Source: Candidatus Eremiobacterota bacterium
GTDB taxonomy: Bacteria; Vulcanimicrobiota; Vulcanimicrobiia; Vulcanimicrobiales; Vulcanimicrobiaceae
NCBI GenBank assembly: GCA_019240525.1
Contig: JAFAYE010000001.1
Span: 1,709,300 to 1,773,299, forward strand
DNA length: 64,000 nucleotides
Reading direction: 5' to 3'
Shown here: positions 52,774 to 62,100 of the stretch, piece by piece
Layout of the letters: every line of letters starts with the position of its first letter
How positions within the stretch are numbered: the first letter of the stretch is position 1
Made by a program: the position numbers and the translations under genes
The notes under the pieces: generated by a model
The model's database searches: none
Seen by the model: the letters and a program-made list of their open reading frames with translations, nothing else
What the model was told of the DNA's origin: nothing

Positions 52774-53052
52774 TAAAACTCCTGACTGTAGCAGACTAGG
52801 AATTAAAATGCACTCTATCGGTTTCGAAGCGTGGAAAGAAGATCAAAGCGACACGGCGACCGACCCAAAAAGCGGTACAAAAAGTTGTATTACCTCGGAT
52901 CCAGGCGCCATCGTCAGGGAAAAGAGCGCTCGCTTGTGCGGCTCTGAATTGAGTTCAATCTCTTTGAAATACGCGTCGGATCGCCGCTCCCCGCTGAGAA
53001 GTGGCCCGAGAGTACGTCAACGGCCGCCATCGAATGATTTAGGCGCCATCCT

Positions 53053-55695
53053 ATGGACACTAGGGCCTTTGACCCGTGCGAACCGGCCACTTTTGGTGCC
53101 AAACTTCGGCAATTGCGCCAGTCGCTCGACCTGACGCAAGAGGCTCTCGCCGAGCTAGTTTCCTGTTCCACATTTACGGTTCGAAAGATTGAAGCGGGGC
53201 AACGGCGCCCGTCGCGCGAGGTTGCGGCGCTGTTAGCGGATCGGCTTAACGTGCATGAGGCAGAAAGAGCGAGCTTTCTAGCACTCGCTCGCGCGCGGCC
53301 AGTCAACCGAGCCGCGCAAGGGCGGGCTAACGGCGCCGCGCGTATAGGCGACACCGCTGCGCCTACGAATTTACCTACGCCTCTAAGCGCGCTGATTGGG
53401 CGACAAGATGTGGTCGCGGACATCGTCGGCATCGTCACCAGCGGCACGCGGCTGATCACGCTCACCGGGCCCCCCGGAATTGGAAAAACGCGACTAGCTA
53501 TCCAGTCCGGGTGGGCCATGCAAACAGCGTTTCCGGACGGCGTGTGGTTTATCGCTCTCGATTCCATTGAGCATGCCGATGTCGTCGCGGATGAAGTCGC
53601 TCGGACTGTGAAGGCGGATGCGGCACCTTCGGGTTCAAATGCCGAAAGTCTAGCGCGGGCGTTGCACGGCAAGCGAGTACTGCTTATCCTCGACAACTTC
53701 GAACATGTCTTGCCGGCGGCATCGTTTGTAGCCGACCTGTTAGTACGTTGCCCCGAACTCGCGGCGATCGCTACCAGCCGCGAGCCGCTCCATCTCCGTG
53801 GGGAGCGAAACTTTGCCGTGCCGTCGCTTTGCGTACCCGATCTCCATGCGCTGCCGCCTATTACCGAGTTGGCGATCAATCCGGCCGTCGCGCTATTTGC
53901 CGAAGCGGCGAAATCGGTGGCGCCAGAGTTTGCCTTGCACGAGCACAATGCGGTTGGCGTAGCCACGATCTGCGTTGCACTTGAAGGGTTGCCTTTGGCG
54001 ATAGAACTTGTCGCGGGTCATATGCAAACGCAGTCTGCGCAGACGCTCGCCGAGAAGCTGGACGAGCGGATGGGGCAATCGAGCTTATCCATGCTCGACA
54101 GTGGACCCGTCGATCTGCCGCCCCGCCAGCGTATCCTACGCGGCGCCATAGCGGAGAGTTACCACAGTCTGACGCAAGCGGAGCGCAGCACATTCTCGCA
54201 ACTCGGGATTTTCCCGGGCGATTTCGCGCTCAACGCCGCGGTCCACGTCCAGGGCGACCGCCGTGATGACGTCACAAATATTGCCGACGGCCTTGGGGCC
54301 ATGATCGACAAAAGCCTTTTGAAGCGATCGAGTGACGATACCAGCGAACCGCGCTACGTAATGCTTCGAGCCATCCGCGAGTTCGCGCGAGAACGATTGG
54401 CGCGTGAGGGAGCGGATGCTATAGCTCGGCGTCATGCGGAGTATTTCGTTGCGCAAGCCTCACAGCTAGCGAAATCGACGATGATGGACGACGCCACAGT
54501 TAGGGCAATAGAACGAGATCATCATAATTTTGCCATGGCGCTTGACGCAACCATCAACAATGGAGATGCTAAGCGTGCAGCAACATTATGTACGTCGCTA
54601 TGGCGCTTCTGGCGGCATCGGGGTCGTTTTTCCGAAGGCCGTCACTATCTCGAGCGCGTGACGGCAATCGGGGGAGGTCTGCCGCCCGGCGTACGCGCGG
54701 AGCTTTTCTTAGCGTCGGCCACCCTTGCGCGAAGCCAATCTGCCCACCGACAAGCGCAAGGATTTATCGATGAGAGTATTGCGATATCCCGCTCGCTTTC
54801 CGATCGCCATGCTTTGGCGCACGCCCTCAAAGAGGCAGGCACGATTGCCGACTACTGCGGCGAGTTCGAACGAGCAAAAGCGTTGCTCGCAGAAAGTATC
54901 GGCGAATATTCTCGACTCGGCGACGATTGGGGTGCTGCGGCAGCATTGGGCAACCTTGCCGTAGTAGAACAGGAACAGGGGCATCTCGACGTTGCGCGTC
55001 GCTACCATGCCGAGAGCCTCGCCTTGCAGCGTAAGATTGGCGATGTATTTGGAATTGCGGCGGCCTTGAACAATCTCGGCTTGCTGGCGAAGCAGCAAGG
55101 TGACTGGGGCGCAGCGACGGCGGCTTGGACCCAATCCCTCGCGCTGATGCGTGAAGTCGGCGACGAACAAAACGTTGTCACCGTACTCAATAATCTCGGA
55201 ATGGCCGAACTTCAGCAGGGCGACGTCGCAGCCGCCAAGGCGCACTTTGCCGAAAATCTTAGACTCAGCCGAACGCTCTCCGACCGACTGAACGAGGCGA
55301 GCGCGCTACTCCACCTCGCGGAGGCCGCTTTCGTCGAGGGTGACTACGGCCGGGCCGCGGTACTTCTGAGTCGAGCGTTGCCGACGTTCGAGCAACTGCG
55401 GGATCAGGCCAAGGTTGCCGCGTGCATACGAAGCTTTGCCGAGCTGGCCCTGCGCTATCGGCGCCCGATGCGCGCGGCGGTTTTGATCGAAGCTGCACGC
55501 AGGATACTGCAGTCCGGCGACGTTGCCATTTTTCCGATTGATGCGCAGCACTATGAATGTATCGCGTCGGAGGCTCGTGCCGGCTTGGAAGATTCCGCGT
55601 TTGCGTCGGCCTGCCTGCGCGGCGCCTCCATGGACACCCAATCGGCAATCGCATATGCGCTGGACGATTCAATATCAACGGCCGCCGTTGACTAG
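53053..55695 (+). CDS. XRE-HTH/AAA-type ATPase/TPR regulator
   Basis: 880 residues. An XRE HTH at about 15-65 (FGAKLRQLRQSLDLTQEALA, then CSTFTVRKIEAGQRRPS), an NB-ARC/AfsR-like ATPase with Walker A LTGPPGIGKTRLAIQ near residue 140, LLILDNFEHVLPAAS as Walker B and EGLPLAIELVAGH as the GLPLA motif. The last ~400 residues are TPR repeats (ALGNLAVVEQEQGHLDVARR; ALNNLGLLAKQQGDWGAATA). It resembles signal-transduction ATPases (STAND) with ligand sensing by TPRs. Single gene, ending 6 bp before the convergent small gene. Confidence 0.86.
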   Translation: MDTRAFDPCEPATFGAKLRQLRQSLDLTQEALAELVSCSTFTVRKIEAGQRRPSREVAALLADRLNVHEAERASFLALARARPVNRAAQGRANGAARIGDTAAPTNLPTPLSALIGRQDVVADIVGIVTSGTRLITLTGPPGIGKTRLAIQSGWAMQTAFPDGVWFIALDSIEHADVVADEVARTVKADAAPSGSNAESLARALHGKRVLLILDNFEHVLPAASFVADLLVRCPELAAIATSREPLHLRGERNFAVPSLCVPDLHALPPITELAINPAVALFAEAAKSVAPEFALHEHNAVGVATICVALEGLPLAIELVAGHMQTQSAQTLAEKLDERMGQSSLSMLDSGPVDLPPRQRILRGAIAESYHSLTQAERSTFSQLGIFPGDFALNAAVHVQGDRRDDVTNIADGLGAMIDKSLLKRSSDDTSEPRYVMLRAIREFARERLAREGADAIARRHAEYFVAQASQLAKSTMMDDATVRAIERDHHNFAMALDATINNGDAKRAATLCTSLWRFWRHRGRFSEGRHYLERVTAIGGGLPPGVRAELFLASATLARSQSAHRQAQGFIDESIAISRSLSDRHALAHALKEAGTIADYCGEFERAKALLAESIGEYSRLGDDWGAAAALGNLAVVEQEQGHLDVARRYHAESLALQRKIGDVFGIAAALNNLGLLAKQQGDWGAATAAWTQSLALMREVGDEQNVVTVLNNLGMAELQQGDVAAAKAHFAENLRLSRTLSDRLNEASALLHLAEAAFVEGDYGRAAVLLSRALPTFEQLRDQAKVAACIRSFAELALRYRRPMRAAVLIEAARRILQSGDVAIFPIDAQHYECIASEARAGLEDSAFASACLRGASMDTQSAIAYALDDSISTAAVD

Positions 55696-55701
55696 CTCAC
55701 G

Positions 55702-56028
55702 TCATCCTGAGCGCGTCGGATTAAGAATTCCCTGTGCGAAGCTCGGCGCGAAATGCGCGAGGATCTGAGGGTTGTTGCTTATCAGGCTAATGATGCCGCT
55801 CTTGAGGGCATCGGGATTCGAACGCTGCGTCTCGACGAGATTGACCAATTGCTGCGCCAAGCCGCCGTTTCCACTTTGCTGAGCGTTATTTGCCGCGATC
55901 TGCACGTGCTGTGCCAATTCATTTGAATCCATCGAGTTGACGTGCTGGTCCGCGCCCTGGCTCACTGTTTGCTGGTCGATTTCTCCGCTCGCAGCTTTTT
56001 GGATCATGCCTTCGATCTCTTGGAACAT
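55702..56028 (-). CDS. Small Gln/Asn-rich protein (108 aa), YidB/DUF937-like by composition
   Basis: A soluble helical protein starting MFQEIEGMIQKAASGEIDQQ, with repeated Q/N (NNAQQSGNGGLAQQLVNLVE) and a C-terminal LISNNPQILAHFAPSFAQ. Family not firmly recognised. It is 10 bp downstream of the YciE/YciF-like gene on the same strand, so probably part of a stress-related pair. Confidence 0.66.
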   Translation of the reverse strand: MFQEIEGMIQKAASGEIDQQTVSQGADQHVNSMDSNELAQHVQIAANNAQQSGNGGLAQQLVNLVETQRSNPDALKSGIISLISNNPQILAHFAPSFAQGILNPTRSG

Positions 56029-56038
56029 TTTAGCTCCC

Positions 56039-56533
56039 CTAGCGCTTAGCGCGGCCGGCCTCGTTGACAGCTCTCACGGCGATCTTCGTAAGAAGCTTGT
56101 CGGCATTTACCTCTTGTTCCAAAGTGGTTGCCATTAGGGTCGCCCCCTCCGATAAGCCGAGCTCCTTGGCCCAAGTGATCAACGTCCCATATCGAGAGAT
56201 CTCATAATGCTCAACGGCTTGAGCACCTGCAAGGACGCCGGCATCTAACGCCGGGTTATCTTTGAAGTCCTCCATAATGCCGCTGCCTTCCTCAAGTATG
56301 CCGTCGATCGCATCACACGTTTTTCCGCGCGGCGACTTGCCGATCAGTTCGAAAACGCCTTCGAGACGCTCTACTTGACCTTCGGTCTCATCGCGGTGAT
56401 GCATAAACGCGTCACGCAGTTCGTTGGAATTGACGGCCCTCGCGAGTTTTGGCAGGGTCCGCAAGATTTTCTTTTCAGCATAAAGCATGTCGCGGAGTGT
56501 CTCGTAAAACAGGTCATCGAGCGTTTTGCTCAC
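56039..56533 (-). CDS. YciE/YciF-type ferritin-like protein (DUF892)
   Basis: 164 residues: LDDLFYETLRDMLYAEKKIL, then HRDETEGQVERLEGVFELI, AVEHYEISRYGTLITWAKEL and LEQEVNADKLLTKIA, the four-helix ferritin-like fold with Glu/His metal ligands (YAEK, E-x6-H-type helix 2, VEHYE). DUF892 proteins are stress-induced and may bind a di-iron centre. Operon partner of the small protein that follows. Confidence 0.9.
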   Translation of the reverse strand: MSKTLDDLFYETLRDMLYAEKKILRTLPKLARAVNSNELRDAFMHHRDETEGQVERLEGVFELIGKSPRGKTCDAIDGILEEGSGIMEDFKDNPALDAGVLAGAQAVEHYEISRYGTLITWAKELGLSEGATLMATTLEQEVNADKLLTKIAVRAVNEAGRAKR

Positions 56534-56710
56534 GATGATTCCCCTTCTAGCAGATCAAAGCGTGTGGGGTCAGCTTATAACCGCTTGGGAGCGTGGTTAA
56601 ACGTCATAATCTGATCGGGCACCGCATCCTACGGCGCGCGCCTGTTGGCGCTCCACAACGCCGGGAGTGGCCCTGAGGGAACAGGCCGATGCGGCGGAAA
56701 AACTGCGTTT

Positions 56711-57883
56711 ATGACGGGCCGCATAGGCGTATGCCTTTGGATCGCAATTTTGCTGTCGTTGAGCCCCACTGGCGTTACCGATGGGGCAGAGACGCATCTT
56801 GGGGTGGGTACTCGAATCGATGCACTCGTCCGCAAGCAGGTCGACGAACGTATCGTCCCCGGCATGGCGATCGCCATCGCGAAAAACGGCCGAACGATTT
56901 ACACGAATGCCGTCGGACTGCGCGATATCTCCGGCCGGTTGCCGATGCGCGTCACGACGCCGCAAGCGATTGGCTCGATCACCAAGCAATTCACGGCCGC
57001 CTGCATCCTGATGCTCGCACAAGAGGGTAGGCTCTCGATCGACGACAAGGTCTCTAAGTACGTACCCGAATATCGCCTTGGATCTGAGATCACGCTGCGT
57101 CAAATGCTCAACATGGTCAGCGGCATCTCCGACAACGACCCGGCGATCTACGGCGACGAGCTCACCAAGCCCATCTCGCGCAGCGCAATGCTGGCCAATC
57201 TAAACAAGCTGCCGCTGATGTACGCCCCGGGCAAGCACATGGTCTACACCAACACGAACTATAACCTCCTGGGACTGATCGTCGAACGGGTCTCCGGCAA
57301 ACCGTATCTCACATTTTTGCGCCAACGCATCTTTGCGCCGCTCGGCATGACGTCGAGCGCAACCTTCGGCAGCGCGCCGCCCGGTATGGCTAAAGGCTAC
57401 GCACACCTCAAGCCGGGCCAGCCATTCGAATCGCGCGCGGAGATGAACCCGGACTTCGCCTTCGGAACCGGCAATATGATCTCGACGCCGCTAGATCTCT
57501 TGAAATGGGATTCAGCTCTCCTCGGCGGAAAAATTCTGAACGCCGCATCACTGCGAACGATGTTTACCGTCCCTGGCGATGGCAAGATCACCACGATCAA
57601 GGAGACCGATCCGCGTTTTCCTTCACTGAAGAACCTCAGCGACGGCGGACCGACGGTCTACGCGATGGGCTGGATGCGGCCCTATCCGTCGGTGCGTTGG
57701 CACGGCGGCCATACGTTCCTGTTCGAATCGACCAACGTTCTCTTCAGCGATGGCTACACCATCGCCATCATCGGCAATGTCCGCGACGGTGGCTACTTCG
57801 ATCCAGAAAATTTGGCTGCACGAATACATAACATGCTGAATCCGGCGCTGGACATACCGCCGCTGACGGTGATCGTGCGGTGA
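56711..57883 (+). CDS. Serine hydrolase, class C beta-lactamase/DD-peptidase fold (1)
   Basis: 390 residues from ATG 56711. Signal GVCLWIAILLSLSPTGVTDG. The nucleophile motif is SITK (AIGSITKQFTAACILML), the second motif is YTN (YTNTNYNLLGLIV) and a C-terminal HGGHTF may take the KTG/HxG role. Such enzymes include esterases and D-Ala-D-Ala peptidases; substrate not predictable. The stop overlaps the next start by 4 bp (GTGA), so translation is coupled to a second, related enzyme. Confidence 0.87.
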   Translation: MTGRIGVCLWIAILLSLSPTGVTDGAETHLGVGTRIDALVRKQVDERIVPGMAIAIAKNGRTIYTNAVGLRDISGRLPMRVTTPQAIGSITKQFTAACILMLAQEGRLSIDDKVSKYVPEYRLGSEITLRQMLNMVSGISDNDPAIYGDELTKPISRSAMLANLNKLPLMYAPGKHMVYTNTNYNLLGLIVERVSGKPYLTFLRQRIFAPLGMTSSATFGSAPPGMAKGYAHLKPGQPFESRAEMNPDFAFGTGNMISTPLDLLKWDSALLGGKILNAASLRTMFTVPGDGKITTIKETDPRFPSLKNLSDGGPTVYAMGWMRPYPSVRWHGGHTFLFESTNVLFSDGYTIAIIGNVRDGGYFDPENLAARIHNMLNPALDIPPLTVIVR

Positions 57884-59019
57884 CATCGATCTCACGGCGT
57901 GATTTCGCGTCGTTGCTCGCCGCGTTCCCCTTTGCGGCGAACACGGCAATCGCCTACGCTGGGTCCGGCGCGCTCAGCGTGCGCCAGCGAGCTGCTGCGG
58001 AACGAATAGTGCGGCGGCTGGTGCAGGACGGCGCCGTGCCGGGCGTCAGCTATTCGATCGGCAACGCCACCGCGACACTCGCAGAGGGTGCTTTCGGAGT
58101 TCGAAGCCTTGCTCCGAAGTTTCCGATGCGACCATCGACCCGCTGCGCGCTAGCTTCGGTGAGTAAGCAGTTCGCCGCAGCCGCGATTTTTTTATTGCAG
58201 CAACGCGGTAGCGTTTCGCTGGACGCACCCCTCTCTCGCTATCTTCCCGGTTACATCGACGCGCGGCACATGACGCTTACTCAGTTGTTGACGATGCGGG
58301 CCGGCGTTCCCGCGGATGACGCAGCGTGCGAAACACCAATCGCCGGACGCATTGACGACGCCACGCTAATCATGAATCTCAACCGGCGCAAGGTCGATTT
58401 TGCACCGGGAAGCCACTTCGCATACAGCAACTGCGGATACGACCTCGTCGGCGCGGTTGTCTCACGCGTCTCCGGGACGCCTTACGGAAAGTTCATCACG
58501 GAAAACTTTTTCCGGCCGCTCGGCATGACTTCATCGTACGTGTTGGGCTCGCAGCCGGGAGAAGACTTCGCCCAAGGTTATGCGCTCGAAAAAAACCGTT
58601 GGGAACCGGCTCCGCCAACCGCGGCCGATCGGCCGTTTGCGTCGGGCAACCTGGTTTCCAGCGTAGGAGACATGCAGCGCTGGAATCGCTCGCTGATCGG
58701 CGCCACAATCCTTTCGCGTGCATCGGTGCGCAAAATGTTCGAAGTGCCGACGCTGACCGGGCCGGCGCACACGCATTATGCCTATGGCTGGTTCGTGGAA
58801 CCCAGCGGCGCCGTCTGGCACGGCGGCACCCTCGCCGGCTACGGCACCGTGAACTTCCTCGTGCCGTCGACCGGCGACGCGATCGCGCTACTCGCCAACA
58901 CGGCACCGAGCGACGCCTGGAAGCCCGCCGATACGGCGCGCGACATTTATAACGCCGCCATGCTAGGCCCGGCATTGCCTCCGTTGCTTCGCCGCACGCG
59001 CTCGACCTCGCCGGCATAG
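57880..59019 (+). CDS. Serine hydrolase, class C beta-lactamase/DD-peptidase fold (2), Tat-type signal
   Basis: 379 residues from GTG 57880. The N-terminus SRRDFASLLAAFPFAAN has a twin-arginine signal, unlike its partner. Nucleophile SVSK (ALASVSKQFAAAAIFLL), YSN (FAYSNCGYDLVGAV) and WHGGTLAGYG near the C-terminus complete the family triad. Homologous to the preceding gene, presumably an old tandem duplication. Different export signals suggest folding in different compartments or with a cofactor. Confidence 0.87.
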   Translation: MTSISRRDFASLLAAFPFAANTAIAYAGSGALSVRQRAAAERIVRRLVQDGAVPGVSYSIGNATATLAEGAFGVRSLAPKFPMRPSTRCALASVSKQFAAAAIFLLQQRGSVSLDAPLSRYLPGYIDARHMTLTQLLTMRAGVPADDAACETPIAGRIDDATLIMNLNRRKVDFAPGSHFAYSNCGYDLVGAVVSRVSGTPYGKFITENFFRPLGMTSSYVLGSQPGEDFAQGYALEKNRWEPAPPTAADRPFASGNLVSSVGDMQRWNRSLIGATILSRASVRKMFEVPTLTGPAHTHYAYGWFVEPSGAVWHGGTLAGYGTVNFLVPSTGDAIALLANTAPSDAWKPADTARDIYNAAMLGPALPPLLRRTRSTSPA

Positions 59020-59123
59020 TACTGCAAGAGCAGAAGCGCAAAAGGCGTACAGGTCACGGCGTCAAAGGTCTCTGCTGGCGTTGTACTCGTGCGCCTACTT
59101 TTGCTATTCGGAGAAAAACACAC

Positions 59124-60488
59124 GTGAAATTCTCGGATGTGAGCCGTTACGCCACTGGCGTCGGATCTGCTGCGGTCGTACTCGCCGGTTGCACTCTCCG
59201 GCAAAGCGGAAGCACTCAAGAGCAGCCCGGCCTACCCGCGACCGCCCTGCAGAGCGCCAAGCACCTAAGCAGCAACGGCACCGCGTTCACGGTAAGCGGG
59301 CGCTACATTTTGCTCAACGGAAAAAAGTTTTACGTCAAAGGCGTGTCCTATAGCCCAACGCCGATCGGCAACGGCGTTTCAGATCCGCCCGGTCTGGACG
59401 ACGTTTTGCGCAACGGAAACTCTGGGATCTGGGAACGTGACCTTCCAGCGCTCCGCGCGATGGGCGTCAACGCGGTCCATGTCTATAACGTCGTCCCGCC
59501 CCCGTACGACAAGCCGCCGCCGCAAGGGCCGGGACCGATTACCAACTGGCTCAATGCCGCATGGAATAACGGCAACGACCCAATCTTCGTTTTCCTCACC
59601 GTTTATTTCGACGGGAAAGCTTTGACAAACGAAAATGCCACAAGAGACCTGGCGAATCAGTACCGCGCGCTCGCCGAAAAGTATGCAGCGTATCCGGCGG
59701 TCATGGGTGTCATCATTAGCAACGAGATCGTTAAACCGCCGTGGTGGACCGATGCGACGTGGTGGAAGAACTTCAACCGCATCGCCGATGCCGCGCGCGC
59801 CGGCTTCAAAGCCGGTGGCCATCCCGACAAGCTCGTGGCAACGTCGGATGTCGATTCAATCGTCCAGGAAGGCGGCGTGGATCACCTTGCTGCCGTCTAT
59901 TATGGTGAGAAGTACGGCGCGAAGGTCGACGTGTGGGGAGACAATCCTTATCGTGGACGTACCTTCACCGGCCTATTCTCCGAGATCCAGCGCGACACGA
60001 AGAAACCCGTTGTACTGACAGAGTACGGCGCACCCGCCTCCTATCACCCCGACTTGATGAACACGTACTTCCATCCGAACACCCTGCACGGCGTCGGATA
60101 CTGCGTGCCCGACAGAGAGGCTGGTCCGCTCAACCGTCATGCCGCAGAACTTCCCGATTCCGGCAACCCCGGCATGAACGGCCTTGTCGATCTCGTCACC
60201 AACAACAACACGCTGATGTACAATTCGTTCAGCAGTGACGGCACGGTATCGGGCGGGTTCTATTTTGAGTGGACCGACGAATGGTGGAAGGCAGATCCGA
60301 ACAATCCGTCCTATCGAAACACGCACGTCGGAGACGCCGTCTTCACCGGGCATTTTCCCGGATGCGCGTACGACCATGCCTGGTTTGGCCTCAACGGGCT
60401 AAAGATCAGCTCCCGCAAGTACATTGATACTCTGGAACCGCGTCCGACTATTGACGCGCTCAAGGCGCAGTGGGCGAAGGAGCAGTAA
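59124..60488 (+). CDS. Glycoside hydrolase/glucanosyltransferase-like lipoprotein (GH5/GH72-like TIM barrel)
   Basis: 454 residues. Signal ending AAVVLAGCTL. After a linker comes YILLNGKKFYVKGVSYSPTP (typical GH2/GH5/GH72 barrel start), IWERDLPALRAMGVNAVHVY, the acid/base Glu in GVIISNEIVKPPWW and the nucleophile Glu in VVLTEYGAPASYHP. The barrel is followed by FEWTDEWWKADP. Probably acts on a beta-glucan-like polymer at the cell surface; the precise family is uncertain. Confidence 0.78.
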   Translation: MKFSDVSRYATGVGSAAVVLAGCTLRQSGSTQEQPGLPATALQSAKHLSSNGTAFTVSGRYILLNGKKFYVKGVSYSPTPIGNGVSDPPGLDDVLRNGNSGIWERDLPALRAMGVNAVHVYNVVPPPYDKPPPQGPGPITNWLNAAWNNGNDPIFVFLTVYFDGKALTNENATRDLANQYRALAEKYAAYPAVMGVIISNEIVKPPWWTDATWWKNFNRIADAARAGFKAGGHPDKLVATSDVDSIVQEGGVDHLAAVYYGEKYGAKVDVWGDNPYRGRTFTGLFSEIQRDTKKPVVLTEYGAPASYHPDLMNTYFHPNTLHGVGYCVPDREAGPLNRHAAELPDSGNPGMNGLVDLVTNNNTLMYNSFSSDGTVSGGFYFEWTDEWWKADPNNPSYRNTHVGDAVFTGHFPGCAYDHAWFGLNGLKISSRKYIDTLEPRPTIDALKAQWAKEQ

Positions 60489-60508
60489 TCGCAGCGAAAA
60501 ACGATCGA

Positions 60509-61324
60509 TCACACGTCGACGACGACGCGGAGATAGGCGGGTCGAATTTCGGTCCGTTCGCTAGACCCGCTTTCGTTACACCGTTCGAACAACTCGCGCA
60601 ATTCAGCTTCAAGTTGCGTCGCCGCCCCATTCGCACGAGCGACATCGAACGCGTTCATTACCGGCCCGTAGTATTCGATGAACGTCTGCAGTAGTTCGGC
60701 CGGCTCGCCAGGATAGCAAATGCTCGTGACTTCGCGTTCGCAGTGGATGTCGGCTTCGGCGATACCTGCCTTGGCGAATCGTTCGGCTACGACGCTAGGC
60801 TCGCCCCACCTCATCGGGCTGACGGCGCCCGCAGGCGGCGGTGCATACTTGACGACGACGCCGAGCATCTGCGCGACGAGAGTCGGATCGCCTGGGATCC
60901 AATTCGCCATCGCAATCCGGCCGCCGGACTTTACCACCCGAACGAGTTCCTTCGCGACCGCATCGGGCTGCGGCGCGAACATCGCGCCAAAGACGCTTAT
61001 TGCGAGATCGAACCGGTCGTCGGGAATCCCGCTCAGGTCGCAAGCATCGCCTTGTTCGAAATGCAGGTTTGTCAGGCCGGCTTCGCGAGCTCGCCGCGCA
61101 CCGGCCTCGACAAGATTGCTGGCGATGTCGACGGCCAGCACATTCGCGCCGCGTTCCGCCGCCGGTAGCGCTGTCGTGCCGTCGCCCGAACCGACATCGA
61201 GAACCTGCATACCGCGCGTGACGTCCAGCCGATCGACGAATTTCTGCCCCGCATCCCGCATCAGCCGGGCGATGCGCGTAAAATCGCCCCGCTCCCAAAG
61301 CGCCTTGTTCGCGTTCACGAGCAA
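60509..61324 (-). CDS. Class I SAM-dependent methyltransferase
   Basis: 271 residues. SAM motif I MQVLDVGSGDGTTALPAAER, motif II end VLAVDIASNLVEAG, then FEQGDACDLSGIPDDRFDLA and a motif IV-like VVKSGGRIAMANWIPGD. Similar to UbiE/Coq5-type small-molecule methyltransferases. Convergent with the GH-like gene, 20 bp apart. Confidence 0.88.
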   Translation of the reverse strand: MLVNANKALWERGDFTRIARLMRDAGQKFVDRLDVTRGMQVLDVGSGDGTTALPAAERGANVLAVDIASNLVEAGARRAREAGLTNLHFEQGDACDLSGIPDDRFDLAISVFGAMFAPQPDAVAKELVRVVKSGGRIAMANWIPGDPTLVAQMLGVVVKYAPPPAGAVSPMRWGEPSVVAERFAKAGIAEADIHCEREVTSICYPGEPAELLQTFIEYYGPVMNAFDVARANGAATQLEAELRELFERCNESGSSERTEIRPAYLRVVVDV

Positions 61325-61424
61325 CCTTCGTCGGTGTGCGCCTTCAATAAGTGGTCCTCCCGCTTGGCTCTTTTCATTCTACACCAAATAGCGCATTATT
61401 GTGCTCTGACGAAGGAGAACAACG

Positions 61425-61817
61425 ATGATTTCGGGCGGCAACGCAACGATTTTCGTTTCTAACATGGACGCAGCGATCGACTTTTATACGGGCACGCTTG
61501 GCCTCAAGCTAACGAACCGATTCGGCGACGCGTGGGCGACCGTCGAGGCGGGGAAGGGATTGACGATCGGGCTGCACCCGGCGTCGCCACAGTATCCAGC
61601 CCCGGGCACCAAAGGTGCGATGGCACTCGGACTGGAGATCGACGAGCCAATCGAAACGGTTGTGGCGCGCCTCAGCCAGAAGGGCGTCTCAATCAAAGGC
61701 TCGATCACTGAAGCCGACGCCGGCAAGTTTGCGAGCTTGGAAGATCCTGACGGAAACCAGATGTATCTTTGGCAGACCGCCGTCGGCATGGCGACGAGCG
61801 AGTTTACGGGAACTTAA
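61425..61817 (+). CDS. VOC (glyoxalase/bleomycin-resistance) family protein
   Basis: 130 residues, with AAGGAGAA before the ATG. FVSNMDAAIDFYTGTLGLKL at the N-terminus and SLEDPDGNQMYLWQ at the C-terminus are the paired VOC motifs around the metal/ligand cleft. The usual metal ligands (His/Glu) are not obvious, so it may bind rather than transform its ligand. Confidence 0.87.
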   Translation: MISGGNATIFVSNMDAAIDFYTGTLGLKLTNRFGDAWATVEAGKGLTIGLHPASPQYPAPGTKGAMALGLEIDEPIETVVARLSQKGVSIKGSITEADAGKFASLEDPDGNQMYLWQTAVGMATSEFTGT

Positions 61818-61824
61818 AGCCCCA

Positions 61825-62079
61825 GTGACGCAGAAACAAGAACGCGCGCCCGGGATGGTCCATCGAATGCCGGTGGATTTTCGCAAAGCAATCGACGCTG
61901 ACACTATCGCCGGGGGCGTGTGGGCCGACATTACACCGCTAGCGCGTAATGAATGGATCTGCTGGGTTACTTCGGCCAAAAAAGAGGACACGCGAAAGCG
62001 TCGTATTTCAGTCGGCCTTGACAAAATGCGAAAGGGCATGCGTCGACCCTGCTGTTGGCCTGGCTGCCCTCATCGTTAA
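61825..62079 (+). CDS. YdeI/OmpD-associated family protein
   Basis: 84 residues from GTG 61825 (ATG 61855 alternative), 7 nt after the VOC stop. [20 protein letters not shown], then [20 protein letters not shown] and the terminal [13 protein letters not shown] match the short YdeI/OmdA-type family. Function unknown; some relatives affect antimicrobial peptide tolerance. Confidence 0.82.
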   Translation: MTQKQERAPGMVHRMPVDFRKAIDADTIAGGVWADITPLARNEWICWVTSAKKEDTRKRRISVGLDKMRKGMRRPCCWPGCPHR

Positions 62080-62100
62080 GATACTTAAAGGATAGAGCTT

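Noticed and set aside
52748-53134. Plus-strand ORF across the XRE-regulator start
   Set aside because: It overlaps the first codons of the well-supported regulator in another frame and has no domain.
55701-55725. Second REP-like CCTGAGC element
   Set aside because: Only the first half matches the 39.2-kb element, and the sequence is the coding end of the 108-aa gene.
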